Positions 1 to 12,139 of a DNA stretch of 64,000 nucleotides are shown piece by piece (the stretch's first letter is position 1; the number at the start of each line of letters is the position of its first letter). The DNA is from Sorghum bicolor. Its lineage: Eukaryota; Streptophyta; Magnoliopsida; Poales; Poaceae. The notes below the pieces were generated by a model. That model was given only the letters and a program-made list of their open reading frames with translations. It was not told the origin of the DNA and ran no database searches. The position numbers and the translations under genes were made by a program. The stretch covers positions 23,490,501-23,554,500 of the forward strand of contig NC_012870.2 of NCBI RefSeq assembly GCF_000003195.3, given 5' to 3'.

Positions 1-225
1 AAGGTTTGGAACTGGCCATAAACTTCCACAGAGAGAAGCAAATGAAAAAAAATCTGATTTATTTTCAGCAGTAAAGAAAAGAAGAACTGAAACATGATTC
101 CTTCTTGAGAAAGAGAACAACTCTGGATATTGGGCATTCAGAGAAGACCCATGCCACAAATCTGACCAAAACAAGCAGGTTGAGCCATCTCCAATTATAA
201 CAGAGGTCATAGCTAATATCAGCAC
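1..225. other. Non-coding flank, nothing recognised
   Basis: No coding exon, RNA gene or repeat end is apparent. If copy A of the duplicated gene were complete, its second exon would be expected to the left of this stretch, outside the window. I see no equivalent of that exon here. Confidence 0.4.
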
Positions 226-1191
226 ATGTATCTTATGATCGGACTGCTGGAGGTCAACGTGGCCCAACTGAAAAGATTCTGGACCCTGATTTCGTGTAGG
301 AATGTTTTTCAGAGTTTGAGAGAGATGATACTACTGCTATCAGCTGGGATAAGAAACTGAGCTGCAGATCCTCGATCATTACCCTGTAGTCCGTCGAGAG
401 AAAGCTAGCCGTAGATCGCCTGCTGCTAGCTCTATCCGAAACGCTAGCTCGATCTGTCCGGGAAGAAACCATGGAGAGAACGAAATCAGAAGTTGATACA
501 AGTAGCAACACGGTGAGTAAATCAGAAAGGTGCCAGAACGAAGTACCTACCAGTTCCAGCGTTGTGGCGGCTGACTGGTGTGGAGTCGGGAGAGGAGCCA
601 GAGGAGAGCCGAGAGGGAGAAAGAGAGCGCAGGAGGAGACCGTCAGACCGATCGACGAAAGGAGGGTTTTCTTTTCCGACGAAATTTCGCCGAATTTTTT
701 CATTTTTCGCTGAGGTCTAAATTTTTTTACATCGGTCAATTTTTTTGTTTCATGTTATGCTTTAAAATTACTCTAAACCACATTAAAATAACATACTATA
801 TCTCTTAGTCTTATCAAAGTCCTAAATTATTCTTTAAATTTATTTAACTTTCTCACTTACACATTCCATAGCACTAGCATATGCAGCTCGCTCACCATCA
901 GCCTGTTGTACTACCACAATGATATATGGTGTTATTTCGTTGATATTATATAATTTTGTGATGAGTGATAGATTACAAAGTTTTTCTAGTAAAATGATGC
1001 TAATTTTTTTTAAAAAAAAACCAATTTGAATTTATTTCAATTTAGTCCAAAATTTATAAAATTTCTGAAATATCTTATTTATGGGCAGGTGCCAAAATAA
1101 TTTTCCTACCGAAAAAGAAAACCTACCTGACGTGGATGGACGAAAGGGAGAGACCGACGAGAGCCAAGGCTGCTGCTTTGCTATTATGTAG
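226..1191 (-). pseudogene. Copy A: duplicated exon 1 and upstream region of the MYB gene
   Basis: This block aligns with 22,555-23,063, the first exon and upstream region of the MYB gene (copy B). The equivalent of exon 1 is about 384-435 on the minus strand. The copy B start codon ATG is ATA here (433-435). The donor CTACAG/GTAACG of copy B reads CTACAG/GGTAAT, and small insertions shift the frame. This copy therefore cannot encode the same first exon. A longer unrelated minus-strand frame crosses it, but nothing supports that as a protein. The homology is interrupted by an insertion at about 663-1,126 and by RE1 after 1,191, and resumes at 15,490. It looks like the 5' end of a tandem, now broken, gene copy lying downstream of the intact one. 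Confidence 0.6.
663..1126. mobile_element. Putative TIR element inserted in copy A
   Basis: This AT-rich stretch is absent from the paralogous position in copy B. Its ends are imperfect inverted repeats, AGGGTTTTCTTTTCCG on the left and, reverse-complemented, TAGGTTTTCTTTTTCGG on the right. A nonamer GACGAAAGG occurs just left (655-663) and near the right (about 1,138-1,146), which would suit a MULE-type 9-bp duplication, but the right copy is not directly adjacent to the inverted repeat. Superfamily is therefore uncertain. Confidence 0.4.
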
Positions 1192-2238
1192 TGTCGGTGT
1201 TTTCCCCACGGGGGGTCACACCAACGAGTAAATTTGTATGCGTGCTCTCTTTTCCAGATGGTGATGCAAAAAGACACAAGAATTTATCCTGGTTCGGGCA
1301 AGAGAAGGCCTTACGTCCAGCGGGGTGGGGAGAGTTTGTATTATTTTGCACCTAAGTGCTTGTACAGGGGTGAATACAAGCGTAGTGTGAGCGGGATGAA
1401 GTATGAGAGTTCTCCCGTGTGTGGGTGAAGTGTTGCGTGGTCTCTATCTATTCCCGGGCCCTTCCTTTTATAGCAACAAGGAGAGACCCAGGGTACATGT
1501 ATAGGTGTCAGAGTAGGGGTCGATATGAGCATGGCGCGCTGACCTACTCGAGGCCCCCGTACCGGCGTGGTCTCGAGTCGTCCCGTCTTAGTAGCCTAGT
1601 GATGATTACGCGTGCCCCTGTAGCCTGCTCTGCGCGCCGTCTTGGGCTGGTTCACCGGTCGCATGCCTGTACGATGCGACGGCAGATCCGGCGAAGTGGT
1701 TGCGGTGCTGTCAGTCGACGCCCAACTCGTCCCTAGGAAGGAACCACGTCCGGTCGAGGGTCAGACCCCGTGCAAAGCCCTAATGTCCGGAGCGCTGACC
1801 TTGGTTGTCTCGAGGGGGTCCTGATTAGACGTTCCATCCCTGTTTCCCGCGCCCTGACACGCCCTGGGTCGCTTGGTGGGGAAGGCTGCAAAAAGAACGA
1901 CGGGACGGGTGCCTGTTCCCTATCACGCTTCCCGTGACCAGCGTGTTAGGTGGGAAAGCGGCAGGCGCATTTAATGCCCCGGCTCTCGTGCGCGCGTCAG
2001 GCGGCGGACAGTGTCCTTGCACTCGACGCCTCCTGGTTCGCTCGAGCTTGTCTCCGTATTCGACGGTAGCTGGCGCTCGACCCCTGACTGATTCGCTCGA
2101 CGCTGTTTCCGTCTTCGAGGCTGCGGCCGTCGACCGCACACATGTATGACTAGAGCGTCGAGTTGAGGGCCTCGACCTGCGTACGGGTAATCTCGTTACA
2201 TGCATCGGTGAGGGTACCCCTTACTGATATCCTCGACA
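1192..2238 (-). repeat. RE1 3' LTR
   Basis: 1,047 bp, matching 14,443-15,489 at about 98%. In element orientation it begins TGTCGAGGATATCAG and ends CACCGACA. The short frames inside are LTR sequence, not genes. It also aligns in inverted orientation with the RE2 LTRs (roughly 85%), so RE1 and RE2 are related subfamilies. Confidence 0.95.
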
Positions 2239-2254
2239 GTAGCCCTCGAGTCTC
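2239..2254 (-). promoter_or_regulatory. RE1 polypurine-tract position
   Basis: In element orientation the bases just before the 3' LTR read GACTCGAGGGCTAC. The same place in RE2 reads GGCTCGGGGGCTAC. It is not a pure purine run, but the conserved CTCG(A/G)GGGCTAC abutting the LTR is where plus-strand priming should occur. Confidence 0.55.
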
Positions 2255-3023
2255 CATTTGAGCGCTGGCGCTCGAGTGGAGGCTGTATTCCTGGGTCGAG
2301 TTTCCGTGGGGGCGCGCGAGCGACCCCGCGGGGGTAGCCCCCGAGCCCTTGGAGGAGTTTTTTGACTCCTTCGAGGGTTATTTTGCCTAATTCGCAGAAA
2401 CGCTATCGACACCAGTGGTGGAAGGTTCTGATTGGCTTGTTTTGCGCGGAGGTTTCGACGTACTCTCGATAGAGCGAGCGTCTTCTACCCCAGGTTGAGT
2501 TCCTAGCGGGTAGTCCAAGTGAGAACCTATGCCCCTTTCGAGGGGGTCAGCTGTAGCCCGGAGGCGTTCTCATGAAGCATAGTCGACGTGGTCGGGGATA
2601 CTGGTCTCATTCGATAGAGTCCAGCGGCTCGACGCCTCCCGTCGGGGGGATTCCTCTCGACTGTCTCGACCCTACCTTGGACATCACCAGCGAGTCTTCG
2701 AGGCGGGCCTCGATTTTCGACCGCTCGCTGGGGATCCCTGACTTTGGTGCTCGAGATCGGCTGTCGAACCCTTTCGGTGGGCCAGCCTACGACCTCTCGA
2801 GGCTTTCACGGATACGCCCCTTGGCTTACAAGGGAAGGAAGAGGCCGTGGTGGTTCGCCTTTTTGCCCGTTGGGCGCGCCTTTTCAGGCGGGTGACGTTA
2901 CGACACTGCGTCGGCGTGGAATTCGGAGCGTCCCATCTGTGAAGGGGGTGAGGACTGTTAGGTGGCGCATTTATGGGGGGAGTTACCTTATTTCTCGGAT
3001 CTATCCGTTGGCGGATTACGGCC

Positions 3024-3031
3024 TATAAATA
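3024..3031 (+). promoter_or_regulatory. TATA box of RE1 antisense gene
   Basis: TATAAATA lies about 140 bases upstream of the antisense start codon at 3,168 and is followed by a CT-rich leader. RE2 has TATAAATG at the equivalent position (43,685-43,692, minus strand). Conservation in both elements supports a dedicated internal promoter pointing toward pol. Confidence 0.6.
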
Positions 3032-3167
3032 TGCCGTGGTAGCACCGCTGCTCTTTCTTCTTTCTTCTGCCTTCTTGCCTTCATCCTTTCGTTGCCTTAG
3101 CACTCTCGCTATCTTACGCGCGCGCACCCCCTCGAGCGGTAGCGAATCCACCGTCCTTCCAACCAAG

Positions 3168-6100
3168 ATGCCTGTGACACTCGTCGCCGCCGACGACTGG
3201 CGCCCGTCGTCGATGACGGAGCGCCGGTTGCTAGAGCTTGAGAGTGAGGGACTCTTGCGCCGCCGCACCTCGCTGTCGTCGCTAGAGTGGATCGCGCCGC
3301 CGGCGGGCCATAGGGAGCCCCAGCCGCCCGAGGGCTATGTGGTGTCGTTCGCCAAATTCCACTGCCACGGCCTGGGCGCCCCCCCGAGCCGCTTCATGCG
3401 GGCCCTCTGCTTCCACTATGGGGTGGAGCTCCAGCATTTCTCCCCGAACGCCATTACCGTCGCGGCGGTCTTCGCCGCGGTGTGTGAGGGCTATCTGGGG
3501 ATGATGCCCCACTGGGATCTGTGGCTCCACCTCTACCAGGGCGAGCTTTTCAACGCCCCCACCGGAACCACTAGCGTGAGGAAGCACGTGCGGGCCGGGT
3601 GCCTCAACCTGGTGTTGAAGACGAAGAAGACGGAGAGGCCGCGCGAGTACATCCCGGTGGGGTTGTCATCGAACCATGCCGGGTGGGACTCGCAGTGGTT
3701 CTACCTGAGGAACGACGACGGTCTTTTCCCCGCTTACACCGGTTGTCTGATTACGGAGCGCCCGGACAACTGGACATACGGCATCGTCCAAGAGCACCAG
3801 TCGCGGCTCGACCCCCTCCTCGACGCCATGAAGAAGTTGCGCCTGGAGGGCTTGTCCGCCGCTCTCGTCCTCTCGGCCGTCCACCGTCGAAGGGTCCTCC
3901 CTCTGATGTCACGGCCGTTGAGGATGGACGAGATGGGGCCAGGCGTTTCGTCCCGGGATCTCGAGGCATGCCGGATGTCCAACGAGGCTCTGGCAGACAA
4001 TGAGACTGCTGCCCGAGTTAGGGCGGCCATCGCCGGTGACTTTAAGTCGAAACACGTCAACGGCTTCCCTATGAGGCCCGACGAAGGCTCGGTCGACCTG
4101 GTATGCTTTTTTCTCGCACATAACTCCGATTCTAGATTTTCCTCGATCCTTTTTAAACCTTCCTTTGTTCTGGCAGGGACGTATTGATGTCCAGTCCTCG
4201 AGGCCCCCTGTGAAGGAGGACGAGGTCGATCGCGACAGACGGCACCAGTCCGCCGAAAAGCTGAAGTCCGCCAAGGACTCTGCAAGGAAAGGGGAGAAAA
4301 AGAAGAACCTCAACCGCCAAGCATTAGATGCGCGTCGAGCTAAATCTAGGCAGAGGGGGGAGCCTGAGGAAGAATCCCCCAGTGAAGATGATGACGACGA
4401 CGAGGGCAGTGATGACTCTGAGGGGATGGCGTCTCGCCTTGACCGGATCCTCGAGGGTCCGGCTCGAGGCGACGTCGACGTCCCTCGGACGGAAATTCCA
4501 AAGGAGGGTCCGAGCGGATCTCACCGCCCTCGGGCTGACGCCCCTCCTGCGCCCATGACTGGTCAGGTCGCGCCGCGCCCTCCCCCGGCGCCCAGGGGGG
4601 CGGCCATGTTAGGCCCCAGGCGACGGGGCCACTGACCCGCGGTCGCGCCGCGGCCTCCGAGAAAGGAGAGGCCGGCCGCAGGAGCGCCAGCCCCGGTGCC
4701 CGTCAAGCGGGAGTTGCTGCGCCAAGGCCAGCGCCTGCCCTCGAGGGGCCTGGAGCCTCGACGCGGGGTGGCTCGAGACCCACCGGTCGGGGCGCCGGGA
4801 GGCGAGCCGTTCTCCCTGTGGGGTAAGCTTCTTCGACATTGTGACTTTTGTTTTCTTATTCCTCTGCATTTTCTCATATGCCGATCTTTTTTACGCTCAT
4901 CCCTTTTCCTTTCTCAGGCTAAAGCGGACTCTCGAGCAGGCTCAGCCTTCAATAGCGAAACGGCTCAAAGCGGGAGTAGTCTCCAAAGAGCCAGGTTTGC
5001 AACTTACTTCTGGTTTTGTGACACTCTTGTGTTGGTTATTATAGTAACTGGCCTTTATTCTTTGTTTCGCAGGCTCCTCCGACTCTCATCCTCCGGCCGA
5101 CGCTGAGAGCGCCCTGCCTCGTCCCGAACCTACCCCGTTGCCGTCAACGCGTGACGAAGTGGCCCAAACTCAGGGGCAAGAAGGAGCCCCCGAGCCTCCT
5201 CGGTTGGGGGTCGAGGCGGACCCCATCACCATCAGTGATACGTCTGGCGGCAACGAGGCGTCTGGGGATGCCCGCCCTATGGAGGAGGATGCGTCGACCT
5301 CCCTTCTCGCGGGGCGGACTCCCTGGCCCGCTGGCCTTCGCGCCCTCGAGGAGCAGAAGAAGAAAGAGGGGGAGGATGAGGAGCGGGAGCACGAGGCAAC
5401 GCGGCAGTCGTAGGAGCAAGGCCGCGGGCAAGAGCCGCAGGAGCCTGAGGAGCAACAACAGCAGCAGCAGCAGCAACAACAGCAGCAACAGCAACAGATG
5501 CTCAGGGTGGAGCAGCAGCAGCGTTAGGGGGGCCAAGAAGAAGGACCGCTCGAGCCCCCGCCTCATGATCTGCCCCAACCAGTACCACCGGCGCCGCAAG
5601 AGCCCAGAGAGCAGGAAGAAGATTTGCCGGTGTACGGCCCTCCAACCCCAGCATGGCTCCTTCCGGGGGCGCCCGCCGCGATCCGGGCAGAGCCGGGACG
5701 AGCGGACGGTGTGGTGGCGCTCACCTGCATGATGCGCACCCCGGCCGACCCCGAGTCCGAGATCAAGGGGACGATTTACGGCATGGACGGGATCGCCCCG
5801 GGGTTCCTCCGGGAGCGTCGGGCGTGGGAGGACCACTTTCCCTCTGAGGAGGACGAGATCGGGACATCGGGGAGTAAGGACGGTACCTGGAAGACGGTGG
5901 ATGACGACGGGCGGTTCCCAAGCCTCGTCGACTTGTTCTTGCGCCACAGGGGCTCCCTCGAGACCGTCGAGGACCTTATCCGTGGCGTCAAGGCGCGGGC
6001 CGACCGGGAGATGGAGCACTGGTGCCCCGATCGGATTCGCATCCGGGCTTCCACCGATCCGTCCGAGCCCAACATTTTCCTGGACGATAGGAAGGAGGCG

Positions 6101-7490
6101 GAGAAGTGGGAACACGTCGAGGAGCTCTGCCTTTGGATGAAGCATGTGGTGGGGCTCCTGTCGGACGTCATCAACAACGGACTTGGGCCGGCCTACTTCA
6201 TGAGTATTTTTCGGTCCTTAGTTCTCATACATCCTTTGGTTTCGTGTTCTAACCGTTCGACCCCCGGCTCGCAGGACATGAAAGAGACCTCCCGTATCAA
6301 GTCGAGCTTCATCCACGCCACAAGAGGAGGCTGGGAGCAGCTCCCCATCCTCAAGGACCAACTCCTCGAGTCGCAAGAAAAGCTCCTTAAGGCTTATAAG
6401 GACCTCATAGCGCTCGAGGAGGAGAAGAAGGCAACAGAGGCAGCCCTGGTCGAGGCTCGAGAGGCCTCAAGGTAGGCAGAGGTGGAGACGACGCTGCTGC
6501 GGGAGAGGGCTCTGACGGTCGAGGAGGCCGCATCCAAAGCTCGGGAGGAGGCCCTGTCCTACAAAAGCGTCATTACAGACCTGGACAAGGAGAAGGGCCT
6601 TCTCAAGAGCGACCTGGACTCCCTTCGAGAGTCCTTCCAAAAGATGAAGGTGGAGCACGTGAACAGCGAAATTGCCAGGAGCGCCGCGGAGGAAGCCAAG
6701 AAGAAGGCCCTCGAAGATCTCGAGGCGGAGCGGGCTCGATCCCGCAGGCTCTCTGACGACATCGAACGTCTGAAGGGAGATCTGTTGGAGAAGAGTGGGG
6801 CCATTGCTCAGGTTGGCAAGGCCATCGAGGATCTCCGCGTCACCAATACTGAGCTGGTACGCTCCAATAGAGAGATTGAGAGGGCCAACACCAGATTGGT
6901 CGGCGAGAACACGGCCTTGGAGGAGAGTGTCTGCGGTATGTTTCCTTTGTCAGATTTCTTTTTCAAAGTATTCTTGGTTTTTCCTAAAGCTTCTTGTATT
7001 GGCATTCATAGGGCTTAAGGATGAACTCCTAGCCGCCCAAGCCGAGGCTCGTAATGTTAAGGCTCAGCTCGAGGCGGAGGTTGCTTTGAACCGTCGCGTG
7101 CGGACGGCGATAAACGACCTCTCGACCTCCTGGGAGGTCGAGCCTGTGGACGAGTCAAAGGAGGACGCTCGAGGCGACGCACTGGTCGACCAGCTGTGCT
7201 ACATAGGCGCGACGCTGAGAGATCGGGTGCGGGACGCCCTCCACATCGGGGTGAAGCGGGCGATGGCAATTGTCTGCTCCGGCTTCTCCTACGACATGGA
7301 GGTAGTGTCCCACGGCTTCGTCACTGACATCTCTAAGACCGATGCGGAGAACGAAGAGAGGCTCCACGCCTTGATCGACGACACGGAGGCTCCTAGAGAG
7401 AGGCTGGCCAAGCTATTTGAGCCTGAGGTGCTTCCTCCTGAGACTAGCTCGGGCGGGGGCGAGGGTGGTGAGGATCGTGCCCTGGACTGA
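3168..7490 (+). pseudogene. RE1 antisense accessory gene (gypsy-type transposon domain plus coiled coil)
   Basis: A multi-exon gene on the strand opposite gag-pol. Exons inferred from GT-AG sites and the RE2 copy: 3,168-4,100; 4,177 to about 4,822; 4,918-4,994; 5,073-6,199; 6,275-6,935; 7,012-7,490. Exon 1 encodes about 311 residues starting MPVTLVAADDW and resembles the family annotated in grasses as putative gypsy-type transposon (PF04195). Exon 2 is acidic and lysine-rich. Exon 4 has a polyglutamine run and then a conserved block near FLDDRKEAEKWEHVEEL. Exons 5-6 are heptad-rich, probably coiled coil. In-frame stops are at 4,633-4,635, about 5,411, about 5,526 and 6,474-6,476, and the exon 4 donor is AT instead of GT. 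Biochemical function is unknown; this copy is broken. Confidence 0.75.
5450..5500 (+). repeat. CAG/CAA trinucleotide tract
   Basis: Interrupted CAG/CAA codons encoding polyglutamine in exon 4 of the antisense gene. The RE2 equivalent at about 41,164-41,250 (minus strand) is longer and broken by a stop codon. Confidence 0.8.
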
Positions 7491-8050
7491 GGCCTGCGAG
7501 CCTGCTTAGGGTGCCTGGGGCCCCTTGTATAATACTTCTTTAATCCTGTTTTTATGTGATACAGTATCTTTTGGTAATCGTCAAATGTTTATTTGTCTTT
7601 CCGCTCGAGGTTCTTTTATTTCTTTTTGTGCCTACGTATGTGTTCCTTGTTCGATTTTTCGTAAAAGACAGCTTCGATTACCTCGAGGGTGAGGGAGTGA
7701 GTAGAGTTTCCATAGCCCGGGGGCGTAGGAGTTTTCAGGCTCGTTATCCCTCGATCCTTAAGGGGATCAAGGCGCCTCAACTACTCGATCACGCGAGGTT
7801 TACTAAGTAAGAAAGAGAGAAATTTTTTGGCTTTTTTCGACACTTGGGGTGGGGGTCGTCCCCCTGGTAGCCCCCGAGGGGGTACCGATTATGATGGGTC
7901 ATAGTCGGTACTCCCTTCTTACGTCGGGATTTTGACTTGTAAAGCCTTAATACAAAAGGAAGTTGCTTGAGGGAAAGACTTCATTTATTCATGCATTTAT
8001 TTACAAAGTCTTGGTACAGAATGCGCGCGGGAACATAAAGTTTTGAAGTT
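7491..8050. other. Spacer between antisense gene 3' end and pol 3' end
   Basis: The two convergent genes of RE1 end 560 bases apart. No coding exon is seen. The corresponding RE2 spacer is 38,702-39,240 and is similar in sequence, including a conserved stretch near CCTCGAGGGTGAGGG. It presumably holds polyadenylation signals for both transcripts; I cannot define them exactly. Confidence 0.5.
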
Positions 8051-11000
8051 CTAAGGGTAGAATCGACGTAGCTGTTCGATGTTCCACGCGTTGGTGAAGA
8101 TCGCCCCCTTTTCGTCTGCGAGCTTGTACGTTCCTGGTTTCAGGACCTTGGCCACCATGTATGGGCCCTCCCAAGGTGGAGTCAGCTTGTGGCATCCTTG
8201 ATTGCTTTGTCAACGTCGTAGGACAAGGTCGCCCATGTTTAAGTCCCTCTTGCGCACGTGCTTGTCGTGGTAGCGTCGAAGTTTCTGCTGATATCTGGCA
8301 GAGTTGAGGAGGGCCATGTCTCGAGCCTCCTCGAGTTGGTCGACCGCATTTTCTTGAGTCTCCTTATTTGATTGCTCGTTGTACGCTTTGAGTCGAGGTG
8401 ACCCATAATCGAGGTCAGTGGGGAGGACAGCCTCAGAGCCATAGACCATGAAGAATGGGGTGTACTTTGTGGCCCTGCTTGGTGTTGTCCTTAGGCTCCA
8501 TAGGACCGAGGAAAGCTCCTCGACCCATTTCTTGCCGAATTTCTTCAAACGATTTTAGATCCTTGGCTTGAGTCCTTGCAAAATCATGCCGTTGGCACGC
8601 TCGACCTGGCCGTTAGTTCGAGGGTGGGCTACTGCGGACCAGTTCACACGGATGTGATGCTGATCGCAGAAGTCCAAGAACTTTTTGCCGGTGAACTGAG
8701 TGCCGTTGTCGGTGATGATGACGTTGGGAATTCCAAACCGATGGATGATGTCGGTGAAGAAAAGGACGGCCTGCTCGGAGCGGATATTGGTGATGGGTCG
8801 AGCCTCGATCCATTTGGAGAATTTGTCGATGGCCACCAGCAAGTGGGTGTACCCTCCTTTCGCCTTTTGTAGGGGCCCTACTAAGTCGAGCCCCCACACC
8901 ACAAATGACCATGTGATGGGGATCATCTGAAGAGCGTGGGCGGGCAGATGCGTCTGTTTGGCGTAGAACTGGCACCCATGACAGGTGCGTACGAGCTCGA
9001 TGGCGTCTGCTATGGCTGTTGGCCAGTAGAAGCCTTGTCGGAAGGCGTTCCCTACGAGGGTCCGTGGAGCAGCATGGTGGCAACAAGCCCCCGAGTGTAG
9101 GTCCTCGAGTAGCTTCCGGCCTTCTTCCACGGTGATGCAACGCTGCAAGACCCCTGTCGGGCTTCGTCGGTATAGCTCATTGCCCTCGCCATAGATCACA
9201 TATGACTCGGCTCGTCGAGCGATACGGCGGGCTTCAGATCGGTCTTCTGGCAGCTCGCAGCGGATTAGGCACTCGAGGAACGGTGTGCGCCAGTCGAACG
9301 GTCGACCGGGCCGCCGTTCTACCTCCATCACCTCTGCTGCCATCAATAGTGCGTTGACGGTGTCGGTTGGCTGGGCGGGAGCGGCGTCGATGCCAGCCCC
9401 CGAGCCCAAGTCGATGGATGGCTCGTGAAGATCTCTCGAGAACGCGTCAGGCGGTACCGTGCCTCGGGTCGACGCTATCTTGGCGAGTTCGTCGGCTGCT
9501 TCGTTGTAGCATCGGGCGACATGGATGAGCTCGAGGCCATGGAACTTGTCCTCGAGTCGACGGACTTCTTTGCAGTATGCCTCCATTTTCGGGTCATGGC
9601 AGCTTGAGGTCTTCATTACTTGATCGATGACGAGTTGGGAGTCGCCTCGGACGTCGAGGCGTCGGACTCCTAGCTCGACGGCGATCTTGACACCGTTGAC
9701 GAGGGCCTCGTATTCTGCGACATTGTTGGATGCAGCAAAGTGAATCCTGATGACGTACCTCATATGGACGCCCAAGGGCGTGATGAACAGCAGGCCGCCC
9801 CCGGCCCCCGTTTTCATGAGTGACCCGTCGAAATACATCGTCCACAGCTCCGCTTGGACCTGAGTCGGGGGGAGCTGGGAGTCTGTCCATTCCACGATGA
9901 AGTCCACCAGGGCTTGCGATTTGATGGCCTTGCGAGGCATATAAGTGAGAGTCTCACTCATAAGCTCGACCGACCATTTAGCTATTCTTCCCGTGGCCTC
10001 CTTACTCTGGATTATCTCGCCCAGGGGGAAAGACGAGACCACCGTGATGGGGTGACCGAGGAAGTAGTGCTGCAGCTTGCGGCGTGCGAGGATTATGGCG
10101 TAGATTAGCTTCTGAATTTGGGGGTAACATGCCTTGGTCTCCGAGAGCACCTCGCTGATGAAATAGACTGGCCTCTGGACTGGCAACACATGCCCCTCCT
10201 CCTGCCTTTCGACCACCACCGCCGCACTAACGACCTGGGTCGTCGAGGCAACGTAAAGGAGCAGTGGTTCCGCAGGCTGAGGTGGGACCAGGACTGGCGC
10301 TGAGGTTAACGTTTTCTTCAGACTTTCGAGGGCTCCCTCGGCCTCGGGGGTCCAAGAGAAACGCTCGACCTTCTTCAGAAGTCGATACAATTGCAACGCC
10401 TTTTCTCCTAGTCTCGAGATGAATCGACTCAGTGCCGCTAGACATCCAGTGACTCTCTGCACGCCCTTGATGTCTCGAATCAGCCCCATTCTCGTGATGG
10501 CCGCGACTTTCTCGGGGTTGGCCTCGATCCCACGCTGGGAAACGATGTACCCCAGGAGCATGCCTCGAGGCACACCGAAAACGCATTTCTCGGGATTGAG
10601 CTTGATCTGGTTGGCGCGTAAGCAGCCAAAAGCGATCTCGAGGTCCTGGATTAGGTCTCCTTGCCGTTTAGATTTGACGACAATGTCGTCGACATAGGCC
10701 TCGACCGTTGACCCTATGTGCGTGCCGAACACGTGGAGCATACAGCGCTGGTATGTGGCTCCCGCATTTCGAAGTCCAAACGGCGTGGTTACATAACAAT
10801 ACATCCCAAAAGGTGTGATGAAAGAGGTCGCGAGTTGGTCGGACTCTTTCATTTTTATTTGATGGTAACCAGAATATGCATCAAGAAAAGAAAGGGTTTC
10901 ATATCCCGCAGTAGAATCAACAATTTGATCAATACGTGGTAATGGAAAGGGAACTTTTGGACATGCTTTATTTAAACTCATGTAATCGACACACATCCTC

Positions 11001-12139
11001 ATTTTCCCATTCTTTTTCTTGACTAGTACAGGGTTTGCTAACCAGTCGGGATGGTGAACCTCCTTGATGAATCCGGCCGTCAAAAGCTTGTGGATCTCCT
11101 CGCCAATGATCTTGCGCTTCTCCTCGTCGAATCGGCGCAACCGTTGCTTCACTGGCTTGGAACCGGCTCGAATCTCCAAGGAGTGCTTGGCGACTTCCCT
11201 CGGGATACCTGGCATGTCCGAGGGACTCCATGCAAACATGTTGGCGTTCGCACGGAGAAAGTCGACGAGCACGGCTTCCTATTTGGGGTCGAGGTCGGCG
11301 CTGATCGTCAGCACCTTGCCGTCGGGGTTGTTGGGGTCGAGCGGGATCTTCTTGGTTCCTTCTGCTGGCTCGAAGTTGCCCGCGTGACGCTTGGGCTCTG
11401 GGGCTTCAGCGGCCAGGGCCTCGAGCTTCGCGACGAGCTCAGTGGAGTTCTCGACCGCCTCCCCATATTCGACGCACTCGACGTCGCATTCGTAGGCGTG
11501 CTCGAAAGAGGAGCTGATGGTAATGACGCCTTTGGGGTCGGGCATCTTCCACTTTAAGTAGGTGTAGTTGGGTATGGCCATGAACTTGGCGTAGCCCGGG
11601 CGCCCGATGATGGCGTGGTACGTGCCCCGGAACCCGACCACCTCAAAGGTGAGGGTCTCCTTCCTGAAGTTGGCCGCCGTGCCAAAGCAGACCGGTAGGT
11701 TGATTCGACCCACCGGCACTTGGCTGGAGTCGTCCCCTATCGATGCCGAGGAGGTCGAGGGTCTCGAGGTAGATGATGTTGAGACTGCTACCTCCATCCA
11801 TTAGCACCTTTGAGAGCCGGGTGTTGACGATGATGGGGTCGACGACGAGCGGGTAGACACCTGGGGCAACCACTTTGTCGGGGTGGTCTTCTCGATCGAA
11901 AGTGATGGGTGTGCTCGACCAGCTGAGATACTGGGGCACCGCCATTCTCGCCGCGAAGACCTCTCGGCGTTCCCTCTTGCGCTGCCTTGCAGTCAGCTGC
12001 GTCGAGGGCCCACCATAAATCATGTAGCAATCGTGGACGGCAGGGAAACCGTCGTCGTCCTTGTCGCCCTCCTTGTCGCCTCCTTTCTCCTTCTTGGGGT
12101 CGTCGCGCGCGTCCTTTCTGAATCCTAGGCCGTCGAAAT
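8051..12139 (-). pseudogene. pol: RE1 pol: protease, reverse transcriptase, RNase H, integrase
   Basis: The retropepsin motif VLMDGGSSLN lies near 11,795. A frame change near 11.73 kb leads into the main frame. From 11,272 leftwards a 905-residue open stretch holds RT (motif A LSFLDAYSGYHQ, catalytic YVDD at about residues 193-196), RNase H (MYFDGS near residue 479), the integrase HHCC finger (paired H then CHGC, residues about 715-760) and the DDE core (GLDLVG, ITDNGTQF, GQVERANG). The integrase C-terminus continues to RRFYP and a stop at 8,051-8,053. Nonsense codons sit at 11,279-11,281 (TAG), 8,552-8,554 (TAA) and 8,210-8,212 (TGA); the last two are sense in RE2 or in family consensus. The catalytic residues survive but the polyprotein does not. 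Confidence 0.93.

Noticed and set aside
226..739. 161-codon minus-strand frame as a host gene
   Set aside because: It reads through the intron donor and insertions relative to copy B and matches copy B only in DNA, not in a shared frame.
1825..2205. Frames inside the LTRs of RE1 and RE2
   Set aside because: They are repeated in every LTR copy, uninterrupted only by GC content, and lack domain similarity.
5144..6145. 333-codon minus-strand frame rich in leucine
   Set aside because: It is the reverse complement of the glutamine/glutamate-coding exon of the RE1 antisense gene; poly-Leu is the shadow of CAG/GAG tracts.
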